This document shows, piece after piece, positions 16,925 to 27,009 of a DNA stretch of 64,000 nucleotides. The notes beneath the pieces are model-generated. The model saw only the letters and a program-made list of their open reading frames with translations, was not told where the DNA came from and searched no databases. Every line of letters begins with the position of its first letter. The stretch's first letter is position 1. The stretch spans positions 620,001 to 684,000 of the forward strand of contig JAQJDB010000007.1 in the NCBI GenBank assembly GCA_032139905.1, given 5' to 3'. Position numbers and translations under genes: made by a program. This DNA comes from Nitrospira sp. MA-1. GTDB taxonomy: Bacteria; Nitrospirota; Nitrospiria; Nitrospirales; UBA8639.

Positions 16925-17794
16925 TTACTTCGCCAGGCGTTTACGGATAGTCTGCAACTCCTTCTGACGCTCCTTGGTTGTTGTGGGATAACTCATGTTG
17001 AGACTTTTTAATGTTTCGACGATCACATTCGAAATAATGAGCCTGGCGTTCTTTTTATCATCGGCAGGCACAACATACCAGGGAGCAGTTTCTGTGCTTG
17101 TCGAACTTAAACATGCCTCATAGGCGTTCATATACTCTTTCCAATATTTTCTTTCTTTAATGTCGGCGAGGCTAAATTTCCAGTTCTTTTCCGGTTCGTC
17201 GATGCGTTGAAGGAATCGCTCTCGCTGCTCTTCCTCTGAAAGGTGAAGGAAAAACTTGATGATCCGTGTGCCATTGCGGTAGAGATGGCTCTCAAGGTCC
17301 ACGATAGAGCGGTACCGATCCTGCCAGAGAGATTTTTCATCAAGTAATTCGTCCGGCAGACCCTGGCTCAGCAGAATCTCTGGATGCACTCGCACGATGA
17401 GAACTTCCTCGTAATAGGAACGATTGAAAATGCCGATGCGGCCGCGTTCAGGCAGAGATTGTGTGGTGCGCCACAGAAAATCATGATCCAGTTCCGCTGC
17501 ACTGGGATGTTTGAAGCTGAACACCTGGCACCCTTGTGGATTCACTCCTGACATGACATGTCGGATGGCGCCGTCCTTGCCTGCGGCATCCATGGCCTGA
17601 AATATCAGCAGCAACGCATAACGGTTCGACGCATAGAGGAGACGTTGTAGGTCACTGAGTTCTTCGATATGTTTCTTGAGAACCTGCTTGTACTGTTTTT
17701 TCGAGTTATAGATATCCTTTACCCTGGTTGGCCTTTTGCTGAGATCGACCTTTGTGCCTTTATCTACTCGGAAACCGTTGGTCTGAATGTTCAT
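16925..17794 (-). CDS. ppk2: PPK2-family polyphosphate kinase
   Basis: The 289-residue product has the PPK2 P-loop ([11 protein letters not shown]), the following [21 protein letters not shown], the lid region [22 protein letters not shown] and [23 protein letters not shown]2 enzymes phosphorylate AMP or ADP/GDP using polyphosphate; the subclass is not certain, but the length fits single-domain class I/III enzymes. It begins 58 bases after atpG on the same strand, so it may be the last gene of the N-ATPase transcript, linking ion-driven ATP turnover with polyphosphate. Confidence 0.92.
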   Translation of the reverse strand: MNIQTNGFRVDKGTKVDLSKRPTRVKDIYNSKKQYKQVLKKHIEELSDLQRLLYASNRYALLLIFQAMDAAGKDGAIRHVMSGVNPQGCQVFSFKHPSAAELDHDFLWRTTQSLPERGRIGIFNRSYYEEVLIVRVHPEILLSQGLPDELLDEKSLWQDRYRSIVDLESHLYRNGTRIIKFFLHLSEEEQRERFLQRIDEPEKNWKFSLADIKERKYWKEYMNAYEACLSSTSTETAPWYVVPADDKKNARLIISNVIVETLKSLNMSYPTTTKERQKELQTIRKRLAK

Positions 17795-17852
17795 CGTCGT
17801 CCCTTTTTCATGAATTGATGTCTGGGTTGCTCACCTGGCGTTTGGAGATTTT

Positions 17853-18740
17853 TTATTCTTTGGCCAGCGCTTCAAAGCCGGAGATGACGTCGAACAGTTC
17901 CTCGTCGATGCCGCTTTGGCGCAACTGGTGAAAGTGTTTATTGAGGTCCTCCAGCAGTTCGTCGATGTTTTTCTCAGCGCGTTGCATCGCTGTCAGACGG
18001 CTGGCGTTTTCGCTGGCAAGAGATTCGGCGCATGCCCGGAAGAGCGAAACGAAGAGGTACTCATGAATGAGCGCCTTTAGGGTCGTCGTAGTACTTCCGA
18101 TGACCTCCGGCAAATTCCCTGTCGGCCACGGGAGTATGGCCAACTCGCTTCGCCAGGTTTCGTTCAGCGGCAACAAACGCTGATTGATCGGCGCATAGAC
18201 CGCTCTGGATGTGGGACGATTGTAAAAGAGGTGGAGTTCCGAGATTTCTCCGCGGCTGCGGCGCGTTTCGCTTTCCAGGAGAATCTGTCCGACCAGCGGA
18301 GTGATGGCCTTGACGGAATTCGGGACGGAAAAGAATCCTAGCAACGGAAGTCCTGCGTCTGCCAGGCGCGTCTGCACGCGCTCACCGACGGCCCATACCC
18401 GGTGTTGGCCGGGCAGCGCGGCCAGTGTCTTGACCGCATAATCGGCGACTACCTCATTAAACTGGCCCACCAGTCCTTGGTCGGAACCGAACACGACCGC
18501 CCCAATCGTCCCAGTAGGGGGGTGTATTTTCTGTTCTCCCATTATCGCCATCGGCGAGTCATCCCGGAAACAAACGCTTAATCCCAGCTCCACGGTGCGA
18601 GCGTAGTCGGCCAAGGCGCTCACCGATTGCTCGTATTGTCCGATGCTCGAGGCGGCCAAGGCTTTCATTGTGCGCACGACGGATTGGAGATCCCCGGCTC
18701 CGCCGATCTTTCGGCGCAGACTCACCATGGTGTCGCTCAT
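17853..18740 (-). CDS. atpG: N-ATPase gamma subunit
   Basis: The 295-residue product begins [30 protein letters not shown], the coiled N-terminal helix of the F1 gamma subunit, and ends with the matching C-terminal helix (MQRAEKNIDELLEDLNKHFHQLRQSGIDEELFDVISGFEAL). It is the central rotor shaft. In N-ATPase operons atpG normally follows atpA directly. Here baeRF and HPF genes intervene, and the start of atpG overlaps the HPF stop by four bases. A broken copy of its first 30 codons remains directly after atpA. Confidence 0.92.
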   Translation of the reverse strand: MSDTMVSLRRKIGGAGDLQSVVRTMKALAASSIGQYEQSVSALADYARTVELGLSVCFRDDSPMAIMGEQKIHPPTGTIGAVVFGSDQGLVGQFNEVVADYAVKTLAALPGQHRVWAVGERVQTRLADAGLPLLGFFSVPNSVKAITPLVGQILLESETRRSRGEISELHLFYNRPTSRAVYAPINQRLLPLNETWRSELAILPWPTGNLPEVIGSTTTTLKALIHEYLFVSLFRACAESLASENASRLTAMQRAEKNIDELLEDLNKHFHQLRQSGIDEELFDVISGFEALAKE

Positions 18741-18761
18741 GAGTCTTCCGGGAGTTCCGCT
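18649..18761. repeat. 113-bp direct repeat, copy A (intact atpG head)
   Basis: This segment covers the last codons of the HPF gene (GAELPEDS) and the first 31 codons of atpG. It matches 20409-20521 at 98 of 113 bases, including 39 consecutive identical bases, with an offset of 1760 bp. The HPF C-terminal tail thus derives from an atpA-like 3' end. Confidence 0.9.
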
Positions 18762-19108
18762 CCAGGTGGGGGAGGGTCAGTCCTGCGCCTCTTTTCATCG
18801 TGCAGTTGCCCGAGGGTGCTGTCCATCATTCTTGTCAACTTGTCTGCAGCGCCGTCGACGGCTTGGTCCACGGTCGCAGCTTGATGCGTGACCACAACGG
18901 GCTGTCGGCCTTCAAGGCGGGCTTCCATCACACAACGTATGTCGTCATTGCCCCCCTTCTTGTCGCTATTCTCATCGCTCAGATGGACCTCTACTCGCGT
19001 GATGGAGTCGCTGAATCGGCTCAGTGCACTCTCCACGACGCCACTGACCTGAGCGGCCAATGCCTCGTGGCCTTCAATGTTCCGATCAGTATTGATTTGG
19101 ATCTGCAT
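18737..19108 (-). CDS. HPF/RaiA-like ribosome hibernation protein
   Basis: The 123-residue product (MQIQINTDRNIEGHEALAAQVSGVV, then ITRVEVHLSDENSDKKGG, CVMEARLEGRQPVVVTHQAATVDQAVDGAADKL) has the beta-alpha-beta-beta-beta-alpha fold of the HPF/YfiA family that blocks the decoding centre of idle 70S ribosomes. AAGGAGAACACC precedes the ATG. The last residues GAELPEDS match the C-terminus of AtpA (EAELPEES) and are probably a recombination scar rather than part of the family. Its position inside an ATP synthase operon is unusual. Confidence 0.85.
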   Translation of the reverse strand: MQIQINTDRNIEGHEALAAQVSGVVESALSRFSDSITRVEVHLSDENSDKKGGNDDIRCVMEARLEGRQPVVVTHQAATVDQAVDGAADKLTRMMDSTLGQLHDEKRRRTDPPPPGAELPEDS

Positions 19109-19136
19109 GGTGTTCTCCTTTGTGAGTGTGGATGGT

Positions 19137-20300
19137 TCAATGTCGGTAAGTGGCAGCCAGTCCCGTCCGTCCCGGCATACGCTCGGCCGGAATGACCAGG
19201 ACCCGGCCGCCCATCTTTTCGACCAGCTCACCCAGGTCATCGAGGAGGTCGTCGACTTGCGGATGACTCAGGTCAGCACGTTCAACCTGACCCGTCGCAT
19301 AGTCCAGCCGGCCGGCAATCTGGCGGTCGGCCTCAATCAGCAGCGTGGCGACCCTCCCGGTGGTGGCCGCCTGGGCGATCTCCCCCAGGTCGTCACAGCC
19401 AAGCCCCTTGGATTTTGCCACTGCAAACTCGTCGGCCAATGTAGCCAGTTGGGCCTGATATTGCGGGTCGACAACCTGCCAGGCGCGTTTCCGAAGGTCA
19501 TCGATCGGCAGGGCATCAGGATTGATTGTGAGTCCCTCCGCCATCAAAAACGGGTTGTGGCTGACCTGGTGAAAGCGATGATGATGCTCCGGCAACGCTG
19601 CCAGGATCAAAGGCAGGCCTGATGGCCGGGAATGGTGCTCTAACACCGCGCGGTCGACAGCGCGAAAAAACCGGTCCGCGTCGGTGTCTACCCCGTCCTT
19701 TTTTCCGCCGTGGCCGTGGTGCATAGCCCCGCTCGCCTGACCGACCCCACCATAAGAAGCGACGGTTGAATGGGGTTCGGTCAGCTCATCCCCCAGCGCC
19801 TCGGTGATCGTCCGTGGAACGTCCGGAGCCAGATCGATCTCGTCAAGCGTATGGCGGTTCCCCTCGAAGAGCCGGATCGTGTGAAGGCTCAGTCCGAGGA
19901 CCTGATAGCGATCAACCGATTGCAGAAAACGCCGCAAGGGCTTGGTGTGAAAGCTGTCGGCCACGACGACCAATTCGGTGACCGGGCGCTGAAGCCGGAA
20001 CACATGAAAGAAGCCTTGCGCGGCCAGCACGGCCAGTCCATCGTGTGTGTGGGTCCAGAAGTCATGATCGTTGGCCAGGGCTTCAAACGGTTCCAGAAGG
20101 AGGCGCGTTTCGACGGCCGGATACTTTTGCCGGAGCGATGTCTCCAGCTCCTTGACAAGATTACGAAACCGGATCGGGTCCTGCTGATTCTCGGGATGGC
20201 ACCGATGGGTCGGCTGATAAAGCGAGAGACATGGCGGCTGGCGATCAGACACCAACGCGGCTATGAATTCACTCGCGAGCATAGTGTTCTTCTGTGTCAT
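19137..20300 (-). CDS. baeRF-family (bacterial eRF1-like) protein
   Basis: The 387-residue product starts with LASEFIAALVSDRQPPCLSLYQPTHR and contains DPIRFRNLVKELE, DHDFWTHTHDGLAVLAAQGFF, VADSFHTKPLRRFLQS and GGRVLVIPAERMPGRTGLAA, all typical of the bacterial-archaeal eRF1-related (baeRF) family. The loop AMHHGHGGKKDGVD sits where eRF1 has its GGQ-bearing loop but lacks a clear GGQ. Family members are predicted to act in ribosome rescue or stress; none is well characterised. The ATG at 20300 follows GGGAG; five codons upstream remain open. It is followed by the HPF gene 28 bp downstream. Confidence 0.75.
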   Translation of the reverse strand: MTQKNTMLASEFIAALVSDRQPPCLSLYQPTHRCHPENQQDPIRFRNLVKELETSLRQKYPAVETRLLLEPFEALANDHDFWTHTHDGLAVLAAQGFFHVFRLQRPVTELVVVADSFHTKPLRRFLQSVDRYQVLGLSLHTIRLFEGNRHTLDEIDLAPDVPRTITEALGDELTEPHSTVASYGGVGQASGAMHHGHGGKKDGVDTDADRFFRAVDRAVLEHHSRPSGLPLILAALPEHHHRFHQVSHNPFLMAEGLTINPDALPIDDLRKRAWQVVDPQYQAQLATLADEFAVAKSKGLGCDDLGEIAQAATTGRVATLLIEADRQIAGRLDYATGQVERADLSHPQVDDLLDDLGELVEKMGGRVLVIPAERMPGRTGLAATYRH

Positions 20301-20408
20301 TCGTGTCTCCCTCATTTGTGTTCAATCACTGTGAAACTTCAATAATATCCTAACAAAATGGCTTAACCAGTGGCTTTTTCGCTCGTATGAAGTGACTTTT
20401 TGTCACTT

Positions 20409-20488
20409 GAGGCGGCCAGGGCATTTATGGTGCGGACGACGGATTGGAGATCCCCGGCTCCGCCGATCTTTCGGCGCAGGCTTACCAT
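20409..20488 (-). pseudogene. truncated atpG 5' remnant
   Basis: Directly after atpA the minus strand reads MVSLRRKIGGAGDLQSVVRTINALAAS before losing homology to atpG. It keeps the native position of atpG in an N-ATPase operon but lacks the rest of the gene. The base string at the expected upstream start is CTAAGC instead of ATGAGC, so only the internal ATG at 20488 remains. Confidence 0.85.
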
Positions 20489-20521
20489 AGTGTCGCTTAG
20501 GACTCCTCTGGAAGTTCCGCC
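20409..20521. repeat. 113-bp direct repeat, copy B (atpA tail and broken atpG head)
   Basis: This is the second copy of the repeat at 18649-18761. It covers the last codons of atpA and the first 30 codons of an atpG. Together the copies bracket the baeRF-HPF cassette. About 13% divergence means it is not a recent target-site duplication. Confidence 0.9.
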
Positions 20522-22140
20522 TCGGGCTTGGGTCTGGCCTCTGTTTGCGACCCCGGCTTTGACTCGGTCTTCGGCTTGGGCTCAGCTTTGACTTCGGGCT
20601 TACGATTAGGCTTGGGCTGATACCGTGCAAGTGCTTTGCGGGCGATGTCAATAATCGTTTGACGATCATCGTCATTGAGTTTGGCTGCGCCTTCCAATCG
20701 CGTGCATATTTCCAACGGAATGACCAGGGCTGCCTTGTGCAACGCCTGTTCCGCAGGCGTCATCTGGTTAAGCGGGACAGGGTCGAAGAGCTTTTCGGTT
20801 AACGCCAGGAGCAGGGTGATTTGAGCGGGCACGGAGACCGGGGCGAATTCCGGCTGTTTGAGACAGGCACGAATTCTCCGTCCGTGTTCGATAATGGCGC
20901 GAGTGTCGTCATCCAGTCTGGCGCCGAACCTGGCGAAGGTTTCCAGTTCTTCAAACTGGGCATAGGCCAGTTTGAGATTTCCCGCTACGGCCCGGTAGGC
21001 CGCCCGTTGTGCCTTGCCTCCAACCCGGGAAACGGATCGACCGACATCGATCGCAGGCAGCACCCCTAATTCGAACAGGGAAGGCGAAAGGTAGATCTGC
21101 CCATCCGTGATGGAAATCAGGTTAGTCGGAATGTAGGCCGAAATGTTCTGTGCTTCGGTTTCAATGATGGGAAGCGCGGTCAGGGACCCACCACCCAGGT
21201 CTTGGCGCAGATGTGTGGCGCGCTCCAGAAGTCTCGAGTGGATGTAAAAGATGTCGCCGGGAAAGGCTTCGCGACCGGGCGGGCGGCGCAAGAGCAGGGA
21301 CAGCTCACGATAGGCGCGAGCGTGATGCGTGAGATCGTCATAGACAATGAGCACATCGCGACCATGTTCCATGAAATGCTCCGCAATGCTGGTTGCGGCA
21401 TACGGCGCGATATACGCCAGCCCTGGTGGGTCGTTGCCTTCGGTGACGACGACGATGGTGTATTCCATCGCGCCTTGTTCGCGGAGGGTGGCCACGACTT
21501 TCGCCATGCCGGACGCGCGCTGGCCAATGGCGCAATACACGCACAGGACATTCTGGTCCCGCTGGTTGAGAATCGTGTCGACGGCAATGGCAGTTTTACC
21601 CGTCTGCCGATCGCCAAGAATCAACTCGCGCTGGCCGCGTCCGATGGGAATGAGTGCATCAATGACCTTGATGCCGGTTTGCAACGGCACCGTGACGGGT
21701 GCACGATTCATGATGGGCGGTGCTGGACGTTCGATAGGCAGGCGCTCGCTGGAGGCCACCGGTCCGCGGCCATCCAGGGTCCGACCTAATGGATTGATGA
21801 CTCTCCCGATCAAGCCGTCGCCTACCGGCACGTCCATAACGTGTCCCCTGCGCTCGACTTCGTCCCCTGCCTGTAACTGCCAGTAGTCGCCAAGGAGTAC
21901 GACGCCGATTTCGTCTTCATCGACGTTGAAGGCGATGCCGTACACTTCACCGGGAAACTTCAGCACCTCCTCAAACCCCACGCGGGGAAGGCCGGAAACC
22001 CTGGCGATCCCGGTGGAGACGTTCGTGATCCTGCCCACCTCGTGTGGCGTCAGCTGAGGCGAGAAGCTTTCGCGCGCCTGGCTTATTCCAGAAAACGCAC
22101 GGTCGAAAACCTTTTGGAGACTCTCAGGTTCCATGTTCAT
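20497..22140 (-). CDS. atpA: N-ATPase alpha subunit
   Basis: The 547-residue product has the F1 alpha fold: the beta barrel ([16 protein letters not shown]), the P-loop ([13 protein letters not shown]), and [35 protein letters not shown]. It carries an unusual low-complexity tail of about 40 residues rich in Pro, Lys and Glu. The start overlaps atpF by 17 bases (ATGAACATGGAACC); the second ATG two codons later is equally possible. It is the last gene before the repeat and cassette. Confidence 0.95.
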   Translation of the reverse strand: MNMEPESLQKVFDRAFSGISQARESFSPQLTPHEVGRITNVSTGIARVSGLPRVGFEEVLKFPGEVYGIAFNVDEDEIGVVLLGDYWQLQAGDEVERRGHVMDVPVGDGLIGRVINPLGRTLDGRGPVASSERLPIERPAPPIMNRAPVTVPLQTGIKVIDALIPIGRGQRELILGDRQTGKTAIAVDTILNQRDQNVLCVYCAIGQRASGMAKVVATLREQGAMEYTIVVVTEGNDPPGLAYIAPYAATSIAEHFMEHGRDVLIVYDDLTHHARAYRELSLLLRRPPGREAFPGDIFYIHSRLLERATHLRQDLGGGSLTALPIIETEAQNISAYIPTNLISITDGQIYLSPSLFELGVLPAIDVGRSVSRVGGKAQRAAYRAVAGNLKLAYAQFEELETFARFGARLDDDTRAIIEHGRRIRACLKQPEFAPVSVPAQITLLLALTEKLFDPVPLNQMTPAEQALHKAALVIPLEICTRLEGAAKLNDDDRQTIIDIARKALARYQPKPNRKPEVKAEPKPKTESKPGSQTEARPKPEAELPEES

Positions 22141-22942
22141 CGGCTGGTTGTTCGGGAGGTGCGTCGGCCTTGGCTTCAGGTTTGGTTTTCTCTTTTAGGA
22201 GTTCGCCGACCTCCTTTTCCAGCGACCCGAGATAATCCGCGATGCTCCACGCCACTTTTTGTCCATTTGTGGTGAGTTCGATCCCGCTGACCAGGTCCGG
22301 CGCGGTCTCGAACCGGACGTGGATTTCAGCCGAGAACGTTTCGTTGAGGGCATGTTGTATCGCCGCGCGTTGCTCCACAGGCAGGTCGAACGCGCTGCGC
22401 ACAATCGCGGGGTCAGACGAGGTTTTCAGAGCCTCGGCGAGTCCCTCTTTCGCCTGGCCGTCCATTTCTCGCAAACGGCGAATGAACACCTCGCCCAGGC
22501 GTTCTTCCAGGCTCGTCGTGGCGAGGTCTGCCAACGTCTTTCGCGCAATCGCAAAGATTTCCTCCCGTGTTCGACGAGTGAGTTCCTTATTCAGGCTTTG
22601 GTGCTCGCTTCTCAATGCTTCCTGCCACTTGGTGCGCAAGCCGTCCGACTCCTTCCGCGCGTCGTCGAGGAGGTGCTGACGTTCAGCCGTGGCCTCATCC
22701 TCCGCCTTGGTTAACAGAGCCGCGCGTTGCTGGTCGAACTCCTCGTTTTTACGCTGGAACTCGTCGCGTTCCTGTCCGGCTTCGGCCATTCTTGAATCGG
22801 CGTTGGCGAGTTCGGTGGCGATCCGTTTCTCCCTTGCGTCAAGAGCATTGAGAATGGGTTTGTACAGGAAACGCTTTAATAACCATACCAGGATAAGAAA
22901 GTTGAGTGCCTGCGCGACAACGGTAAACCAGTCGATTAACAT
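22124..22942 (-). CDS. atpF: N-ATPase b subunit with delta-like C-terminus
   Basis: The 272-residue product has an N-terminal membrane helix ([27 protein letters not shown]), a long charged coiled coil (about 35-150), and a C-terminal domain ([52 protein letters not shown]) resembling the F1 delta subunit. This fusion explains the lack of a separate atpH and is characteristic of N-ATPases. It ends with an acidic Pro/Glu-rich tail. It starts four bases after atpE. Confidence 0.92.
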   Translation of the reverse strand: MLIDWFTVVAQALNFLILVWLLKRFLYKPILNALDAREKRIATELANADSRMAEAGQERDEFQRKNEEFDQQRAALLTKAEDEATAERQHLLDDARKESDGLRTKWQEALRSEHQSLNKELTRRTREEIFAIARKTLADLATTSLEERLGEVFIRRLREMDGQAKEGLAEALKTSSDPAIVRSAFDLPVEQRAAIQHALNETFSAEIHVRFETAPDLVSGIELTTNGQKVAWSIADYLGSLEKEVGELLKEKTKPEAKADAPPEQPADEHGT

Positions 22943-22946
22943 CGTT

Positions 22947-23228
22947 TCATTTTCCTGTGGCCTGGGAGAGCACGTGGTTCCAGAACGGGTTGGCGAAGAT
23001 CAGAATCATCGAGACCACGAAACAGTAAATGGCCGTAGATTCGATCATCGCCAGGCCCACAAAGAGCGTCCGGGTAATCGTGTTTGCGGCATCGGGCTGC
23101 TGGGCCAGAGAAGACAAGGCGGTTGATACCGCCCTTCCTTCCCCCAGGGCCGGCCCAAGGCAGCCGAACCCGGTGGTGAGGCCAGCCGTGACAATTGATG
23201 CCACCGCGATAAGAGTCATGCTGTCCAT
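22947..23228 (-). CDS. atpE: N-ATPase c subunit (Na+-type signature)
   Basis: The 93-residue product (MDSMTLIAVASIVTAG) has two membrane helices. The first holds GPALGEGRAV with Glu30 and the second GLAMIESTAIYCFVVS with Glu63-Ser64-Thr65. This pair of carboxylates plus Ser/Thr fits the Na+-coordinating set described for N-ATPase c rings. The ATG at 23228 follows AAAGGAGATACT. The ring carries the ions that drive rotation or are pumped by ATP hydrolysis. Confidence 0.93.
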   Translation of the reverse strand: MDSMTLIAVASIVTAGLTTGFGCLGPALGEGRAVSTALSSLAQQPDAANTITRTLFVGLAMIESTAIYCFVVSMILIFANPFWNHVLSQATGK

Positions 23229-23262
23229 AGTATCTCCTTTGGTTGTTGTGGCGTGTGTGTCA

Positions 23263-23961
23263 CTATTTCCCTCCAGATTCGGGTTGGGGGTCCCGCTGAC
23301 GTGTTCGTGTTGCGGCCGCAATGTAGACCGTGGCCAGGATACTGAAGATATAGGCCTGGACCATTCCGGTGAGCAGACCGAGCAGGCTCATGACGATCGG
23401 GAAGATGAAGGGCGTGATGGTCAGTAGCATGGCGACGATCATGGCTCCGCTCATCATGTTGCCGAACAGGCGGACCGCCAGGGCCAGCGTGCGGGAGAAT
23501 TCGCTGATCAGGTTAAACGGCAGCATGATGACGGTCGGTTTCAGGTAGGACTTGAGATACCCGCCGACTCCTTGCTCCTCAATCCCGAAAAGCGGGACGG
23601 CAACAAAGACACACAGCGCAAGCGCCACTGTGGTCGAAAGGGATCCTGTCGGCGGCTCGTAACCGGGAATAATCGTACAGAGGCTGGCAAGGGCAATGAA
23701 CAGAAAGATTGTTCCCAGAAAGCTGAGATACTTCCGTGGCTGGCTCAGGCCCACCTCTTCAATTTGTTTCTCGATGGCCGTGACGACGATTTCCAGAAGA
23801 TTCTGCCAGCGAGAACGTTGCAGACCGGTGGACAGGTGCCGCGTAATGACTGTTGATCCAATAGCTAACAGGAGCATCAATCCCCAAGTGAACGCAATTG
23901 TGGCATTCAGCTTGATGAACCCGTATTGCCAGAAAATGATGTCGTCCGGGCTAAGGCGCAT
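23263..23961 (-). CDS. atpB: N-ATPase a subunit
   Basis: The 232-residue product has five to six membrane helices and the essential arginine in EFSRTLALAVRLFGNMMSG. It forms the ion half-channels facing the c ring. It overlaps atpR by 11 bases, indicating translational coupling. Confidence 0.93.
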   Translation of the reverse strand: MRLSPDDIIFWQYGFIKLNATIAFTWGLMLLLAIGSTVITRHLSTGLQRSRWQNLLEIVVTAIEKQIEEVGLSQPRKYLSFLGTIFLFIALASLCTIIPGYEPPTGSLSTTVALALCVFVAVPLFGIEEQGVGGYLKSYLKPTVIMLPFNLISEFSRTLALAVRLFGNMMSGAMIVAMLLTITPFIFPIVMSLLGLLTGMVQAYIFSILATVYIAAATRTRQRDPQPESGGK

Positions 23962-24262
23962 GGCTGGGCTCCTGTGCCGGGCTGTTTGGGTTTTCGGCTA
24001 AGCCGGTGACTCGCATCACGATCGGACGGGCAATGGTAAATCCAACGAGGCACACCAGCAGCCTCTCCCATTGGCCGTCCGAAACCATATAGAAACCGAC
24101 CAAGGTCATGCTCGTTCGTAGCAGCAGGCTGCCGAGGAACCAAAAGGCCGGTTGTGTGGAGGACAGGCCTTTCCGAATCGTCCACCATAGGCCACCAAAA
24201 AACATCGCTCCGAGCAACATTCCCGTTACCAGCGCAGGCACCATCATAAAGATGTCATCCAT
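23951..24262 (-). CDS. atpR: N-ATPase subunit AtpR
   Basis: The 103-residue product has three hydrophobic segments (MVPALVTGMLLGAMFFGGLWWTI, AFWFLGSLLLRTSMTLVGFYMV, LLVCLVGFTIARPIVMRV). AtpR is a small membrane protein specific to N-ATPase operons and thought to assist assembly of the c ring together with AtpQ. The arginine inside helix 2 and the one in helix 3 are typical. It overlaps atpQ by eight bases. Confidence 0.88.
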   Translation of the reverse strand: MDDIFMMVPALVTGMLLGAMFFGGLWWTIRKGLSSTQPAFWFLGSLLLRTSMTLVGFYMVSDGQWERLLVCLVGFTIARPIVMRVTGLAENPNSPAQEPSHAP

Positions 24263-24593
24263 CGTGATTCTCCTGTTCGGCTCGTATTTCCTGGTCTTCC
24301 CTGGTCACCCAATGCCAGGCATTCACACAGCCGATGATCAAGCCGATGAAGAGCAAGGTGAGCGTCCAGGAATGGGGTCCGGAATAATGTTTGTCCAGCC
24401 AGAGACCGAGCGACGCACCAAGTAGCGTTGGAATCGCCACCGACCAACCGACCAGACCCATCATTCCCAACCCAAACCAGATGGTCCGCGTCGTGTGACG
24501 TTGCGCCTTGAGTTTGCGCGCAGCCTTCATGCCGACCTGTCGGGCTAAGGTCGTCTCTCCCCTGAGAGGCTTCTCTTCCGGATCCTCAGTCAT
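24255..24593 (-). CDS. atpQ: N-ATPase subunit AtpQ (AtpZ/AtpI-like)
   Basis: The 112-residue product (MTEDPEEKPLRGETTLARQVGMKAARKLKAQRH) has a charged N-terminus and two membrane helices (FGLGMMGLVGWSVAIPTLLGASLGLWLD, WTLTLLFIGLIIGCVNAWHWV), as in the AtpQ/AtpZ family. It probably works with AtpR. The ATG at 24593 overlaps the end of atpC by eight bases. Confidence 0.88.
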   Translation of the reverse strand: MTEDPEEKPLRGETTLARQVGMKAARKLKAQRHTTRTIWFGLGMMGLVGWSVAIPTLLGASLGLWLDKHYSGPHSWTLTLLFIGLIIGCVNAWHWVTREDQEIRAEQENHDG

Positions 24594-24975
24594 GGTGAAA
24601 ATCCGCGAAGCGGCGCACAAAGCTACTTTCAAGCTTGGCCATCACCGAGCGGAGGCTCTGTTCCTGTTCGTCCAGAGTCAGAAATTCACGTTCCACGGCC
24701 TCGCGCAATTGGGGGAGGTCAGTCCCGGCAATGGCGTTGCGCACGGAGACCAGAACGTTGGGGCCGCTTTTGACCAGCACCCCTTCATCGAGTGCCACGT
24801 ACATCTCTTCTTCCCCTTTTTTTTCGTAGATCAGAATTCCCGGCTCGAGTGCCGCGACGCAGTCAAGCCGTTGGGGCAGAAGTCCAAACGCGCCCTGGCG
24901 AGTCTCCGCGACGATACGCGTGACCGCGTTCTGCTCGGCAAAGATTCTGAACGGCAGAAGAATTTTCAGGGTCAT
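24586..24975 (-). CDS. atpC: N-ATPase epsilon subunit
   Basis: The product of about 129 residues (MTLKILLPFRIFAEQNAVTRIVAETRQGAFGLLPQRLDCVAAL) has the F1 epsilon beta-sandwich followed by a short C-terminal helix pair (LDEQEQSLRSVMAKLESSFVRRFADF). The ATG at 24975 has AAAGG six bases upstream; an ATG six bases earlier lies too close to it. Upstream in-frame sequence overlaps atpD and is not coding. Confidence 0.9.
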   Translation of the reverse strand: MTLKILLPFRIFAEQNAVTRIVAETRQGAFGLLPQRLDCVAALEPGILIYEKKGEEEMYVALDEGVLVKSGPNVLVSVRNAIAGTDLPQLREAVEREFLTLDEQEQSLRSVMAKLESSFVRRFADFHHD

Positions 24976-25015
24976 GAGCATCCTTTGTACGTTCGACCTC
25001 CGGTTGCGACTTTGA

Positions 25016-26542
<1,527 letters not shown>

Positions 26543-26674
26543 TCATGACGCGTGGCAGTTTAAAGTCCAACCCACCATAATCTGCCGTCCTGAAAATTTT
26601 GGGATACGGGTTCCGGCAATGCCAACAATCTGTGAGGAAAGAAACGGCGACCATACATCCTCATCAGAGAACTC

Positions 26675-26690
26675 AGCAAAGACAGTGCCA
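26675..26690 (-). promoter_or_regulatory. sigma-54 promoter of the N-ATPase operon
   Basis: The minus strand reads TGGCACTGTCTTTGCT, matching 11 of 12 informative bases of TGGCACR-N4-TTGCW with correct spacing. The untranslated leader to atpD would be about 170 bases. Confidence 0.7.
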
Positions 26691-26788
26691 GACCATGTAT
26701 CTCCCGTGAGAGGCAGATTGGAGTGAGACCTGGACCAGATAATGTGTTGGCCCGTGATCAATTGTCCTCGGGGAAAAAGAGGAAAAAG

Positions 26789-26801
26789 GCTACAGTGTGG
26801 T
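26789..26801. promoter_or_regulatory. putative activator site shared by N-ATPase and uspA promoters
   Basis: GCTACAGTGTGGT fits GCTACA-N-TGTAGC at 10 of 12 bases. It starts 98 bp upstream of the atpD sigma-54 element and ends 117 bp upstream of the uspA element. The 14-mer GAAAAAGGCTACAG also occurs at 11278. Confidence 0.5.
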
Positions 26802-26918
26802 GAGGGGTAATAGTCCCAAAAAAGGGCATGTGGGGATGGAGTGAACGGGCTCTATGATTTCTTTTCATGAAAATTCATAATTCTGGACACAAAAATTTTT
26901 GTTGGAAAATATTCAACT

Positions 26919-26933
26919 TGGCAGGATTCCTGC
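26919..26933 (+). promoter_or_regulatory. candidate sigma-54 promoter of uspA
   Basis: TGGCAGGATTCCTGC keeps the invariant GG and GC at exact spacing and matches about 9 of 12 informative bases. It lies 76 bases before the ATG. Confidence 0.5.
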
Positions 26934-27009
26934 GAGTGAAGTGTATGTCGTCATGAACAATGGAATTGTGTGATGTGTTCTGTGTAAATGGGATTGAGGA
27001 GATGTACCA

